Below, piece by piece: positions 37,002-45,225 of a DNA stretch of 64,000 nucleotides. Made by a program: the position numbers and the translations under genes. How positions within the stretch are numbered: the first letter of the stretch is position 1; every line of letters starts with the position of its first letter. This DNA comes from Azoarcus olearius (GTDB taxonomy: Bacteria; Pseudomonadota; Gammaproteobacteria; Burkholderiales; Rhodocyclaceae), in assembly GCF_001682385.1 (NCBI RefSeq), contig NZ_CP016210.1:1922001-1986000 (forward strand), in the 5' to 3' direction. The notes beneath the pieces were generated by a model. That model searched no databases and was not told where the DNA came from. It saw only the letters and a list, made by a program, of their open reading frames with translations.

Positions 37002-37929
37002 GGCGCATGCACTCGCCGCCGGCCTGTTCGCGCTGCTGATGGGCGGCGCCCTGCTGCTGGCCTTGTGGTGGTTTTCCGACGGGCGCGAGCCGATGCGCGA
37101 GTACGTGCTGGTTTCCGAGGGTACGGTCAACGGGCTCAACGTGCATGGCCGCGTGCGCTACCGCGGCATGCTCGCCGGCAATGTCGCCCATATCGGGCTC
37201 GATCCGCAGAATCCGCGGCTGATCCTGGTGCGAATCCGGATTCGTGAGGGGCTGCCGGTGACGCGCGGCACGCGGGCGATGCTCGCGACCCAGGGCCTGA
37301 CCGGGTTGGCCTTCGTCCAGCTCGACGAGCGCGGCACGGACCCGACGCCGCTGGTCGGCGAAGACGGCTCGCCGCCGCGCATTCGCCTGGAGCCGGGCGT
37401 GATGGAGCAGATCACCGATCGCGCGCTGGCCGCGGCGGAACGGTTCAAGACAGTGGCCGATCGTGTCGCGCTCGTGGTGGATGACGAGAACATCGCGCGC
37501 ATCAAGCGTTCGCTGGCGAATCTGGAGGCGGCAAGCGCGGGGCTCGATCGCACGCTCGCGCATGCGCCGGCCACGCTGGAAGCCGTGAGAAACACGTTCA
37601 GCCCGCAGAACGTGGCGCGCCTGTCGGCGGCGCTGGCCAATCTGGAGCGCACCACGGCCGAAGCGGCGCCGACGGTGGCGGAGGCCCGCACGCTGTTGCG
37701 CCGCCTGGGCGACGTCAGCGAAAGGCTGGAGCAGACGGCCGCGACGGCCGGCGGTGACCTCACCGGCAGCACCTTGCCCGAGGTCAATCTGCTGCTGCGC
37801 GAACTTGCGCACACCTCGCGCCGGCTCAGCGGCTTGATCGACGAAGTCGAGCGGGCGCCCCAGGTGCTGCTGACCGGGCGCGGAGAACGTGAGCCTGGGC
37901 CGGGCGAGGAGGGCTTTGATGGGCGTTGA
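36991..37929 (+). CDS. mlaD: MCE/MlaD-domain lipid-binding protein
   Basis: The 312-residue inner-membrane-anchored periplasmic protein has one N-terminal helix (about 8-28), then the MCE domain (VSEGTVNGLNVHGRVRYRGM..GNVAHIGLD..., the LTGLAFVQL turn). A long coiled-coil region with repeated LANLE-type heptads follows (about 150-270). It is longer than E. coli MlaD, and the helical part may form a tunnel or needle as in other MCE proteins. It overlaps the ATPase gene by 11 bp. Confidence 0.9.
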   Translation: MENRAHALAAGLFALLMGGALLLALWWFSDGREPMREYVLVSEGTVNGLNVHGRVRYRGMLAGNVAHIGLDPQNPRLILVRIRIREGLPVTRGTRAMLATQGLTGLAFVQLDERGTDPTPLVGEDGSPPRIRLEPGVMEQITDRALAAAERFKTVADRVALVVDDENIARIKRSLANLEAASAGLDRTLAHAPATLEAVRNTFSPQNVARLSAALANLERTTAEAAPTVAEARTLLRRLGDVSERLEQTAATAGGDLTGSTLPEVNLLLRELAHTSRRLSGLIDEVERAPQVLLTGRGEREPGPGEEGFDGR

Positions 37930-38572
37930 GGGCAGGGTGATGGACGGAGCGCGTCGACGCCGCCGCCTCATTCCAGGGGTGCTGCTGGCTGTGGCGCTGG
38001 TGACCGGCTGTGGCTCGATCGGCAAGCCGCCGCGCAGTGTCGCCAGCTTCGAGCTGGGGGCGATCGAGGCGCGCGCCCTGCCACCGGGCGCCGTGCCCGC
38101 GGTGGTGGAGGTGCGCGCCCCTTCGTGGCTGGAAAGCGCGCAGATGCAGTACCGCCTGGCCTGGGTGGAACCGCAGCAACGGCGCAGCTTTGCCGACAGC
38201 CGCTGGATCGCGCCGCCGCGCGAGATGCTTGCACAGGCCCTGGAGCGCGGCCTGAAGGGCGCCGGCACGGCTGGCGGCAGTTGCCGCCTGAGGGTGGAAC
38301 TGGACGAATTCGTGCAGGACTTCGACTCCGCGTCCGCCAGCACGGTGACGCTGGGCGTGCGGGCAAGCCGGCTGCCGGCGCGCGGGGGCGCGGTCCTGGC
38401 GAGCCGCGCGTTCCAGATTTCCGTTCCGGCGCCGAGCGCGGACGCGGCGGGGGGCGCACGTGCGCACCGGGCCGCAACCCAGCAACTCGTCGATGACATT
38501 GGCCGCTGGCTCGGGGCGCTTGACCATGACGAGCGGCAAGGTTTGAATACCGGAGGGCGCTGCGGGCAGTGA
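37919..38572 (+). CDS. MCE-associated auxiliary lipoprotein (PqiC-like)
   Basis: The 217-residue protein has a basic N-terminus and a lipobox (LVTGC, Cys at about residue 31). It belongs to the ABC-transport auxiliary-component family (FELGAIEARALPPG, LESAQMQYRLAW, SRWIAPPREMLAQALERGL, LRVELDEFVQDF). It is probably outer-membrane anchored and completes the trans-envelope lipid system. The ATG at 37919 has GAGGAGG about 7 nt upstream and overlaps the MlaD stop. Confidence 0.88.
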   Translation: MGVEGRVMDGARRRRRLIPGVLLAVALVTGCGSIGKPPRSVASFELGAIEARALPPGAVPAVVEVRAPSWLESAQMQYRLAWVEPQQRRSFADSRWIAPPREMLAQALERGLKGAGTAGGSCRLRVELDEFVQDFDSASASTVTLGVRASRLPARGGAVLASRAFQISVPAPSADAAGGARAHRAATQQLVDDIGRWLGALDHDERQGLNTGGRCGQ

Positions 38573-38620
38573 GACGCGGCGACCCCAAGATCTTATAAAA
38601 CGCATAACAGCGGAGTCGAT

Positions 38621-40273
38621 ATGACCGAGAGGAAGCAGACGCCCTACGACGTGGGGCTGGAGAAAAACGCCGCCAACTATGTACCGCTGACCCCGCTCAC
38701 GTTCATCGAGCGCAGCGCCTACATCTACCCCGACCGCGTCGCCGTGATCCACGGCAAGCGTCGCTACACCTGGCTGGAAAGCTACACGCGGTCGCGCCGT
38801 CTCGCGTCGGCGCTGAAGCAACTGGGCGTGGGCAAGAACGACACGGTCGCGGTGATCCTGAACAACACGCCGGAAATGTTCGAGTGCCATTTCGGCGTGC
38901 CTGCGTGCGGCGCCGTGCTGAACACCGTCAACACCCGGCTCGACGCGGAAGGCGTGGCCTTCATCCTCAACCACGGCGAAGCCAAGGTGCTGATCACCGA
39001 CCGCGAGTATTCGCGCATGGTCGGCAAGGCGATCGAGCTGGCGAATCGCCCGGACATGATCGTGATCGACGTGGATGATCCCGAATACACCGGTCCGGGC
39101 GAACGCGTCGGCAAGCTCGACTACGAGGCCCTGCTGGAAACCGGCAATCCCGAATTCGAGTACGAGCAGCCGGGAGACGAGTGGGACGCGATTTCGCTCA
39201 ACTACACCTCCGGCACCACCGGCAACCCCAAGGGCGTGGTCTATCACCATCGCGGCGCCTACCTCAACGCGATGTCCAACATCGTGTCGTGGGGCATGCC
39301 GCCGCACTCGGTGTATCTGTGGACGCTGCCGATGTTCCATTGCAACGGCTGGTGCTTCGCCTGGACCATGGCGGCCAATGCCGGCGTCAACGTCTGCCTG
39401 CGCCGTGTCGACCCGCGGCTGATCTTCGACGCGATGCGTGAGCACGGCGTCACCCACTACTGCGGCGCGCCCATCGTGCATTCCATGCTCGCCAATGCGC
39501 CCGAAGAGTGGCGCAAGGGCATCAATCACAAGGTCTCGGGCCTGGTCGCGGCGGCGCCGCCGCCGGCCGCGGTGATCGAGGGCATGGCCAAGATCGGCAT
39601 CGACATCACCCACGTCTATGGGCTGACCGAAACCTACGGTCCGGCCTCGGTGTGCGCCAAGCACGACGAATGGCGCGATCTGCCGCTGGCCGAGCAGGTT
39701 GCCAAGAACGGTCGCCAGGGTGTGCGCTATCACGCCCAGGAAGGCATCACGGTGCTGGATCCGACCACGATGGAACCCGTGCCCTGGGACAACGAGACCA
39801 TGGGCGAGATCATGTTCCGCGGCAACCTGGTCATGAAGGGCTACCTGAAGAACGAGAAGGCCACCGAGGAGTCCTTCCGTGGCGGCTGGTATCACACCGG
39901 CGACCTGGCGGTGATGCAGCCGGACGGCTACGTCAAGATCAAGGACCGTTCGAAGGACGTCATCATCTCCGGCGGCGAGAACATCTCGTCGATCGAGGTC
40001 GAAGACGCGCTGTACAAGCACCCTGCGGTGATGGCCGCCGCGGTGGTGGCCGCGCCCGACGAGAAGTGGGGCGAGGTGCCGTGCGCCTTCGTCGAACTGA
40101 AGGATGGCGCGACCGTGACCGCCGAGGAGATCATTGCCCACTGCCGCGAGCACCTGGCGGGCTTCAAGACGCCGAAAAAGGTGATCTTCGGCGCGCTGCC
40201 CAAGACCTCGACCGGCAAGATCCAGAAATTCGTGCTGCGCGAGCAGGCGAAGTCCTCGTCCGCCATCGAGTAA
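38621..40273 (+). CDS. fatty-acid/acyl-CoA ligase (AMP-forming)
   Basis: The 550-residue ANL-superfamily enzyme has the phosphate-binding YTSGTTGNPKGVV, YGLTETYGP, GWYHTGDLA, KDRSKDVIISGGENISS and the catalytic Lys in PKTSTGKIQKF. It activates a carboxylic acid, most likely a medium- or short-chain fatty acid, to its CoA ester; FadD3- and Acs-like homologues differ in substrate. GGAG precedes the ATG by about 6 nt. It is followed by a terminator hairpin, so the next gene may have its own promoter. Confidence 0.93.
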   Translation: MTERKQTPYDVGLEKNAANYVPLTPLTFIERSAYIYPDRVAVIHGKRRYTWLESYTRSRRLASALKQLGVGKNDTVAVILNNTPEMFECHFGVPACGAVLNTVNTRLDAEGVAFILNHGEAKVLITDREYSRMVGKAIELANRPDMIVIDVDDPEYTGPGERVGKLDYEALLETGNPEFEYEQPGDEWDAISLNYTSGTTGNPKGVVYHHRGAYLNAMSNIVSWGMPPHSVYLWTLPMFHCNGWCFAWTMAANAGVNVCLRRVDPRLIFDAMREHGVTHYCGAPIVHSMLANAPEEWRKGINHKVSGLVAAAPPPAAVIEGMAKIGIDITHVYGLTETYGPASVCAKHDEWRDLPLAEQVAKNGRQGVRYHAQEGITVLDPTTMEPVPWDNETMGEIMFRGNLVMKGYLKNEKATEESFRGGWYHTGDLAVMQPDGYVKIKDRSKDVIISGGENISSIEVEDALYKHPAVMAAAVVAAPDEKWGEVPCAFVELKDGATVTAEEIIAHCREHLAGFKTPKKVIFGALPKTSTGKIQKFVLREQAKSSSAIE

Positions 40274-40283
40274 TGGCGTGCAT

Positions 40284-40305
40284 GGAACCCGCTCGGGCGG
40301 GTTCC
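40284..40305 (+). terminator. rho-independent-like terminator after the acyl-CoA ligase
   Basis: A 9-bp perfect stem (GGAACCCGC with its complement) around TCGG is followed by TGTTT. Two further hairpins follow in the same 113-bp gap: stems 40313-40321/40333-40341 and 40351-40356/40364-40369. Confidence 0.65.
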
Positions 40306-40386
40306 TGTTTCCGGCCGGCGCCCCCAGGAGGCGCGCCGGCCCGCAGCACCAGGGCCCGCGCGAGGCCCTCAATCCCAGGAGGAGAC

Positions 40387-41187
40387 ATGAGCGCATTGCC
40401 CCATACGGCCGATGCTCCGCTGGTCGTGCGCAGCGACCGCGAAGGCGTCACCACCCTTACCCTCAACCGCCCGGCCCAGTTCAACGCCTTGTCCGAGGCG
40501 ATGCTGAACGCGCTGATCACCGAGATCGATGCGATTGCGCTCGATCCTGCCGTGCGCGTCGTCGTGCTCGCGGGCGAAGGCAAAGCCTTCTGCGCCGGTC
40601 ACGACCTGAAAGAGATGCGGGCCAACCACAACCTCGCTTTCCAGCAGGCCCTGTTCCGGTTGTGCAGCAAGTTCATGCTGAAGCTCACCGAGCTGCCGCA
40701 GCCGGTGATCGCCCGCATCCACGGCATCGCCACCGCGGCCGGGTGCCAGCTTGTTTCCATGTGCGACCTCGCGGTGGCGGCCGATGTCGCGCGCTTCGCC
40801 GTTTCCGGCATCAATGTGGGCTTGTTCTGTGCCACACCCAGCGTCGGTCTGTCGCGCAATCTCGGTCGCAAGGAAGCGTTCGAGATGCTGGTGACGGGCG
40901 ATTTCATCGACGCCGCCGAGGCGCAGCGCCGCGGGCTGGTGAATCGCGTCGTGCCGCTCGAACAGCTCGATGAAGAGATCGCGCGTCTGGCGGCGGCCAT
41001 CTGCGCCAAATCGCCGCTCGCGATCCGGATGGGCAAGCAGATGTTCTACAAGCAGCTGGAGATGGGCATGGAAGCGGCCTACCAGCTGGCCGGCGAAACG
41101 ATGGCGTGCAACATGATGGCGGACGACGCCGCCGAAGGCATCGATGCTTTCATCGCCAAGCGCAAGCCGGAGTGGTCGGGACGCTGA
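40387..41187 (+). CDS. crotonase-fold protein, ECHDC3-like, without the catalytic Glu pair
   Basis: The 266-residue protein has the crotonase fold: TLTLNRPAQFNALS, FCAGHDLKEM (oxyanion loop), GIATAAGCQLVSMCDLAVA, GLVNRVV. The two glutamates used by enoyl-CoA hydratase are missing: the first position is Gln in AAGCQL and the second is Gly in the ISGINVG-like stretch (SGINVG). This pattern matches the ECHDC3-like branch, whose reaction is uncertain. AGGAGGAGA before the ATG is a strong ribosome site. Neighbours indicate fatty-acid metabolism. Confidence 0.88.
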   Translation: MSALPHTADAPLVVRSDREGVTTLTLNRPAQFNALSEAMLNALITEIDAIALDPAVRVVVLAGEGKAFCAGHDLKEMRANHNLAFQQALFRLCSKFMLKLTELPQPVIARIHGIATAAGCQLVSMCDLAVAADVARFAVSGINVGLFCATPSVGLSRNLGRKEAFEMLVTGDFIDAAEAQRRGLVNRVVPLEQLDEEIARLAAAICAKSPLAIRMGKQMFYKQLEMGMEAAYQLAGETMACNMMADDAAEGIDAFIAKRKPEWSGR

Positions 41188-41189
41188 GC

Positions 41190-42011
41190 GTGGCCTCACC
41201 CGCGGGTGTCGATCCAGCCGAGCCGGAATTCGGGCTGGTCGACACCCACATCCATCTCGACGCTGCTGAGTTCGACGCAGACCGTGCGGAAGTGGCGCAG
41301 GCGGCACGCAATGCCGGGGTGAGTTGCTTCGTTGTGCCTGCGGTCGATGTGTCCAGCTTCGGCCGTATTCGGCAGCTCGCCGCGCAGCGCACCGACGTGG
41401 TCTTTGCGCTCGGCATCCATCCGCTCTATGTGGACAAGGCCGAGGACGACGACCTGGTGCGGCTGGCAGCCGCGCTGGAGGAGGGCGGCGCGGTTGCGAT
41501 CGGCGAAATCGGCCTCGATTTCTTCGTGCCGGGCCTGGATCCAATGCTTCAGGAGCGCTTTTTCACCGCGCAGCTGGCGCTGGCCCACGACCTCGATCTT
41601 CCGGTGATTCTCCACGTGCGGCGGGCCGTCGACGCGATTCTCAAGCAGTTGCGCCGCTTCCGCGTCCGCGGTGGGATCGCACACGCATTCAACGGCAGCC
41701 GCCAGCAGGCGGAAGCGTTCATCGCGCTCGGCTTCAAGCTGGGTTTCGGCGGTGCGATGAGCTTCGAGGGGTCGCGACGCATTCGCGAACTTGCGCGGGA
41801 ACTGCCGCTGGACTGCCTGGTGCTGGAAACCGACGCTCCCGATATTCCGCCCGCGTGGGCGCGGGGCCAGCGCAACGCGCCGGAAAACCTGGCCCGCTAC
41901 GCTGCCTTGCTTGCCGAGCTGCGCGATGTGCCGGTGGCCGAGGTGATGCGCGCGACCACGCGCAATGCGTGCAATGCGCTACCGGGACTCGCTGCGCGTC
42001 TCGGCCGCTGA
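41190..42011 (+). CDS. TatD-family metal-dependent hydrolase
   Basis: The 273-residue TIM-barrel hydrolase has the metal ligands of the TatD family: DTHIHLD, GEIGLDFF, LHVRR, AHAFNGS and ETDAPDIPP. Members are DNases or D-aminoacyl-tRNA deacylase-like hydrolases. The start is GTG, probably at 41190 (another at 41172), since the preceding gene stops at 41187. Its last 33 bp overlap the end of the convergent TetR gene. Confidence 0.9.
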   Translation: MASPAGVDPAEPEFGLVDTHIHLDAAEFDADRAEVAQAARNAGVSCFVVPAVDVSSFGRIRQLAAQRTDVVFALGIHPLYVDKAEDDDLVRLAAALEEGGAVAIGEIGLDFFVPGLDPMLQERFFTAQLALAHDLDLPVILHVRRAVDAILKQLRRFRVRGGIAHAFNGSRQQAEAFIALGFKLGFGGAMSFEGSRRIRELARELPLDCLVLETDAPDIPPAWARGQRNAPENLARYAALLAELRDVPVAEVMRATTRNACNALPGLAARLGR

Positions 42012-42602
42012 TGCCGGGGCCGGTTGTGCCGATCCGGCGATGAGATCCGCGATGTCGCGCTTCAGGCGCGCAATGTCGCTGTCGAAATTCTCGTAGATCA
42101 TCAGCGAAATGCCGAATACGTAGGCGTAGAGCAGCATGCAGCGGCTCGAAGCCTCTTCCGTCGGCACGCCGCAGGCCAGGAACAGATCCCGCGCACAGCG
42201 CAGGCGGATGTCATCGACTTCGGCGACGATGGCGGCGGCGTCCGTATCGCGGCGGGCCCAGTCGCGCACCGCAAGCTCGATCAGCATCCCGCGGCGGCTG
42301 CGGTTGGCGCTATAGACGTCGATGACGTGGTAAATCTGTTCCAGTTCGTGTCCGGGCCGTGCGTGGGTCTGCTTGATGATGTCGCGGATCCGGCCGTCCT
42401 TCCACTGCTGCAGCACGGCGAGCAGGAGGTCCCTGCGATCCTGAAAGTGCCAGTAGAAGCTGCCCTTCGTGACTTTCAGGCGCTTGGCGAGGACTTCGAC
42501 GCGCAGACCCGCGACGCCTTCTTCGGCAAGCACCTCGGTTGCGGCCTGAATCCAGGCATCGCGGTCCAGCTGGATTCTCGGTTTATTCGGCACATTTTCC
42601 AT
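41979..42602 (-). CDS. TetR-family transcriptional regulator
   Basis: The 207-residue protein has an N-terminal TetR helix-turn-helix (ATEVLAEEGVAGLRVEVLAKRLKVTKGSFYWHFQDR, about residues 21-56) and an all-helical ligand domain. It is divergent from etfBA, next to acyl-CoA genes, and three similar inverted repeats lie between. It therefore probably represses etfBA and itself and responds to an acyl-CoA or fatty acid. The ligand is inferred only from context. Confidence 0.9.
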   Translation of the reverse strand: MENVPNKPRIQLDRDAWIQAATEVLAEEGVAGLRVEVLAKRLKVTKGSFYWHFQDRRDLLLAVLQQWKDGRIRDIIKQTHARPGHELEQIYHVIDVYSANRSRRGMLIELAVRDWARRDTDAAAIVAEVDDIRLRCARDLFLACGVPTEEASSRCMLLYAYVFGISLMIYENFDSDIARLKRDIADLIAGSAQPAPASAAETRSESR

Positions 42603-42616
42603 ACGCCGTAGTATTG
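42599..42616. promoter_or_regulatory. candidate TetR operator, box 1
   Basis: CCATAC-N6-GTATTG overlaps the tetR start codon. The arms match those of box 3 (42650-42667) in 11 of 12 positions, including the 6-nt spacing. Confidence 0.55.
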
Positions 42617-42628
42617 ACGATTGTTCGT

Positions 42629-42646
42629 CCGTACGCTACCGTATCC
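42629..42646. promoter_or_regulatory. candidate TetR operator, box 2
   Basis: CCGTAC-N6-GTATCC is a weaker copy of the flanking boxes, 30 bp after box 1 and 21 bp before box 3 (start to start). Confidence 0.45.
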
Positions 42647-42649
42647 AGA

Positions 42650-42667
42650 CCATACTGAGCCGTATGG
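42650..42667. promoter_or_regulatory. candidate TetR operator, box 3
   Basis: CCATAC-N6-GTATGG is a perfect 6-bp inverted repeat 113 bp upstream of the etfB start, in the tetR-etfB intergenic region. Confidence 0.6.
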
Positions 42668-42779
42668 GAAGCGCCCTGGAGTGCTTTCCGGCGCTTCAGT
42701 GTCAATCGAAAGAGGCAGTGAGATAATGCCTTGTTGGCCCTGATGGCCGACGTCATCGAATATCCAAAGGAGCGCGGCA

Positions 42780-43529
42780 TTGAAGATTCTTGTCCCCGTC
42801 AAGCGCGTGGTTGATTACAACGTGAAAGTCCGCGTGAAGGCGGACGGCAGCGGTGTCGATCTGGCCAATGTGAAGATGAGCATGAACCCGTTCGACGAGA
42901 TCGCGGTTGAAGAAGCGGTGCGTCTGAAGGAAGCGGGCGTGGCGACCGAGGTGGTCGCGGTGAGCTGCGGCGTGGCGGCCTGCCAGGAAACGCTGCGTGC
43001 GGCGATGGCGATCGGCGCGGACCGCGGCATTCTGGTGGAAACCGATGTGGAGCTGCAGCCGCTCGCTGTGGCGAAGCTGCTGAAGGCGCTCGCCGACAAG
43101 GAAGAGCCGACGCTGGTGATCCTCGGCAAGCAGGCGATCGACGACGATTCCAACCAGACCGGCCAGATGCTGGCGGCGCTCAAGGGCTGGCCGCAGGCGA
43201 CCTTCGCCTCCAAGCTCACGCTGGCGGATGGCAAAGCGACGGTGACGCGCGAAATCGACGGCGGTTTGGAGACCGTGGCGATCAGCCTGCCGGCGGTGGT
43301 GACCACCGACCTGCGCCTGAACGAGCCGCGCTACGCGACGCTGCCCAACATCATGAAGGCGAAGAAGAAGCCGCTCGACACGGTGAAGCCGGCCGATCTG
43401 GGCGTCGATGTCGCGCCGCGTCTCGCCACGCTGAAAGTGACCGAGCCGCCCAAGCGCAGCGCCGGGGTGCGGGTCGCCGATGTGGCCCAGCTGGTCGACA
43501 AACTGAAGAACGAAGCGAAGGTGCTCTGA
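42780..43529 (+). CDS. etfB: electron transfer flavoprotein beta subunit
   Basis: The 249-residue EtfB accepts electrons from acyl-CoA dehydrogenases as part of the ETF dimer. Typical features are [48 protein letters not shown] and the C-terminal [11 protein letters not shown]. The start codon is TTG, supported by AGGAG about 8 nt upstream. The stop overlaps the etfA ATG by one base. The gene is under the probable control of the divergent TetR protein. Confidence 0.96.
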   Translation: MKILVPVKRVVDYNVKVRVKADGSGVDLANVKMSMNPFDEIAVEEAVRLKEAGVATEVVAVSCGVAACQETLRAAMAIGADRGILVETDVELQPLAVAKLLKALADKEEPTLVILGKQAIDDDSNQTGQMLAALKGWPQATFASKLTLADGKATVTREIDGGLETVAISLPAVVTTDLRLNEPRYATLPNIMKAKKKPLDTVKPADLGVDVAPRLATLKVTEPPKRSAGVRVADVAQLVDKLKNEAKVL

Positions 43530-44461
43530 TGGCCATTCTTGTCCTTGCCGAACACGACAACCACACCCTCAAGGCCGCCACGCTCAACACGGTGACGGCC
43601 GCCGCCAAGATCGGCGGTGACATCCATGTTCTCGTCGCGGGCAGCAACTGCGCCGGCGCGGCCGAAGCCGCTGCCAAGGTGGCGGGCGTCGCCAAGGTGC
43701 TGGTGGCCGACGCCCCGCATCTGGACGCCCAGCTCGCCGAGAACGTGAGCGTGCTGCTGCAGACGCTCGCGCCGGCCTACAGCCACGTGCTCGCGCCGTC
43801 GACTTCCGCCGGCAAGAACACGCTGCCGCGCGTGGCCGCGCTGCTCGACGTCGCGCAGATCAGCGACATCGTCGGTGTGGAAGCGGCCGACACCTTCGTG
43901 CGCCCGATCTACGCCGGCAACGCGCTGGCCACCGTCAAGAGCGCCGACGCGGTCAAGGTCATCACCGTGCGCACCACCGCGTTCGAAGCAGCAGGCGAGG
44001 GCGGTAGTGCCGCGATCGAAGCAGTCGCCACCGGCGCGGATGCCGGCCAGTCCAACCTCGTCGGGCGCGAGATCACCAAGAGCGCGCGTCCCGAACTCGG
44101 CGCCGCCAAGATCATCGTCTCCGGCGGTCGCGGCCTGGGCAGCGGCGAGAACTACACCACGCTGCTCGAACCGCTCGCCGACAAGCTGGGCGCCGCGCTC
44201 GGCGCGAGCCGCGCGGCGGTCGATGCGGGCTACGTGCCCAACGACTACCAGGTCGGCCAGACCGGCAAGATCGTCGCGCCGCAGCTCTACATCGCGGTCG
44301 GCATCTCGGGTGCCATCCAGCACCTGGCCGGCATGAAGGACTCCAAGGTGATCGTGGCGATCAACAAGGACCCCGAAGCGCCGATCTTCCAGGTGGCCGA
44401 CTACGGTCTGGTGGGTGACCTGTTCGAGGTGGTGCCGGCGCTGACCGCGGCGGTCGGTTAA
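43529..44461 (+). CDS. etfA: electron transfer flavoprotein alpha subunit
   Basis: The 310-residue EtfA has an N-terminal domain ([13 protein letters not shown]) and the C-terminal FAD-binding domain with [34 protein letters not shown] and [20 protein letters not shown]. With EtfB it passes electrons to ETF-ubiquinone oxidoreductase, which is not in the window. Confidence 0.97.
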   Translation: MAILVLAEHDNHTLKAATLNTVTAAAKIGGDIHVLVAGSNCAGAAEAAAKVAGVAKVLVADAPHLDAQLAENVSVLLQTLAPAYSHVLAPSTSAGKNTLPRVAALLDVAQISDIVGVEAADTFVRPIYAGNALATVKSADAVKVITVRTTAFEAAGEGGSAAIEAVATGADAGQSNLVGREITKSARPELGAAKIIVSGGRGLGSGENYTTLLEPLADKLGAALGASRAAVDAGYVPNDYQVGQTGKIVAPQLYIAVGISGAIQHLAGMKDSKVIVAINKDPEAPIFQVADYGLVGDLFEVVPALTAAVG

Positions 44462-44499
44462 AGACCGCTCGCGGGGTTCCGGAGCCGCGGATCACGCAT

Positions 44500-45165
44500 G
44501 TGAACCTGTCTGCGTCGCTGTTCGATACGGGTTGGCATTGGGCAATGTTCTTCATTGCTCTGGTGGTCTGCGGCTGGATTTTCCGTACCGCCCCGTGGGG
44601 GCGGCTACGCGATTCGAGTCAGCTCAATCTGTTGCTCGGTTTTGCAGTGGGATTGACGCTGGTATGGAGCCTCAAGGCCGGCGTCAAGCCGGGCCTCAAT
44701 CTCCACATGCTGGGGGCGATGGCCGCGGCGCTCACGTTCGGGCCGCAACTCGGGATCGTGGCCCTCGCTCTGGCGCTGACGGGCATCACCCTGAATGGAA
44801 GCGTCGAATGGCAAGCCTGGCCGATCAATTTCGTGCTGATGGCGGTTGTTCCGGTGCTCGTTGCGGCGCGGTTGCACAAATGGGTCGAGCGGTGGCTGCC
44901 CGCCCATTTTTTTGTCTTCATCTTCGTGTCCGGTTTCGTGGGCGCGGCGCTCGCAGTTCTTGTCCAGGGCTGCGTGGCGTCCGTCGCGCTGGTGCTTGGC
45001 GGCGCATACACCGCCGACTTTCTGCTGAGCGAGTATTTGCCGTTCTTCCTGCTGCTCGGGTTTTCCGAAGCCTGGATCAGCGGCGCCGTCGTGACCTTGC
45101 TGGTTGTCTATCGACCGGGATGGGTGGCGACTTTCGACGATCGACGTTATCTGAACGGCAAGTGA
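44500..45165 (+). CDS. CbiM-like energy-coupling-factor membrane protein
   Basis: The 221-residue protein has six or seven hydrophobic helices and resembles predicted ECF-type S/permease proteins related to CbiM. The conserved region LKAGVKPGLNLHMLGAMAAALTFGP carries the HMLG stretch. The usual Co/Ni ATPase partners are absent and it stands alone between etfA and the acyl-CoA dehydrogenase gene. The start is GTG. The substrate, possibly a metal, is unknown. Confidence 0.75.
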   Translation: MNLSASLFDTGWHWAMFFIALVVCGWIFRTAPWGRLRDSSQLNLLLGFAVGLTLVWSLKAGVKPGLNLHMLGAMAAALTFGPQLGIVALALALTGITLNGSVEWQAWPINFVLMAVVPVLVAARLHKWVERWLPAHFFVFIFVSGFVGAALAVLVQGCVASVALVLGGAYTADFLLSEYLPFFLLLGFSEAWISGAVVTLLVVYRPGWVATFDDRRYLNGK

Positions 45166-45225
45166 AAGGAGCGCTTGCCGGGTGGGGCGCGGTCTGCAAG
45201 TCCTATAACAACGTGGAGTGATCAG

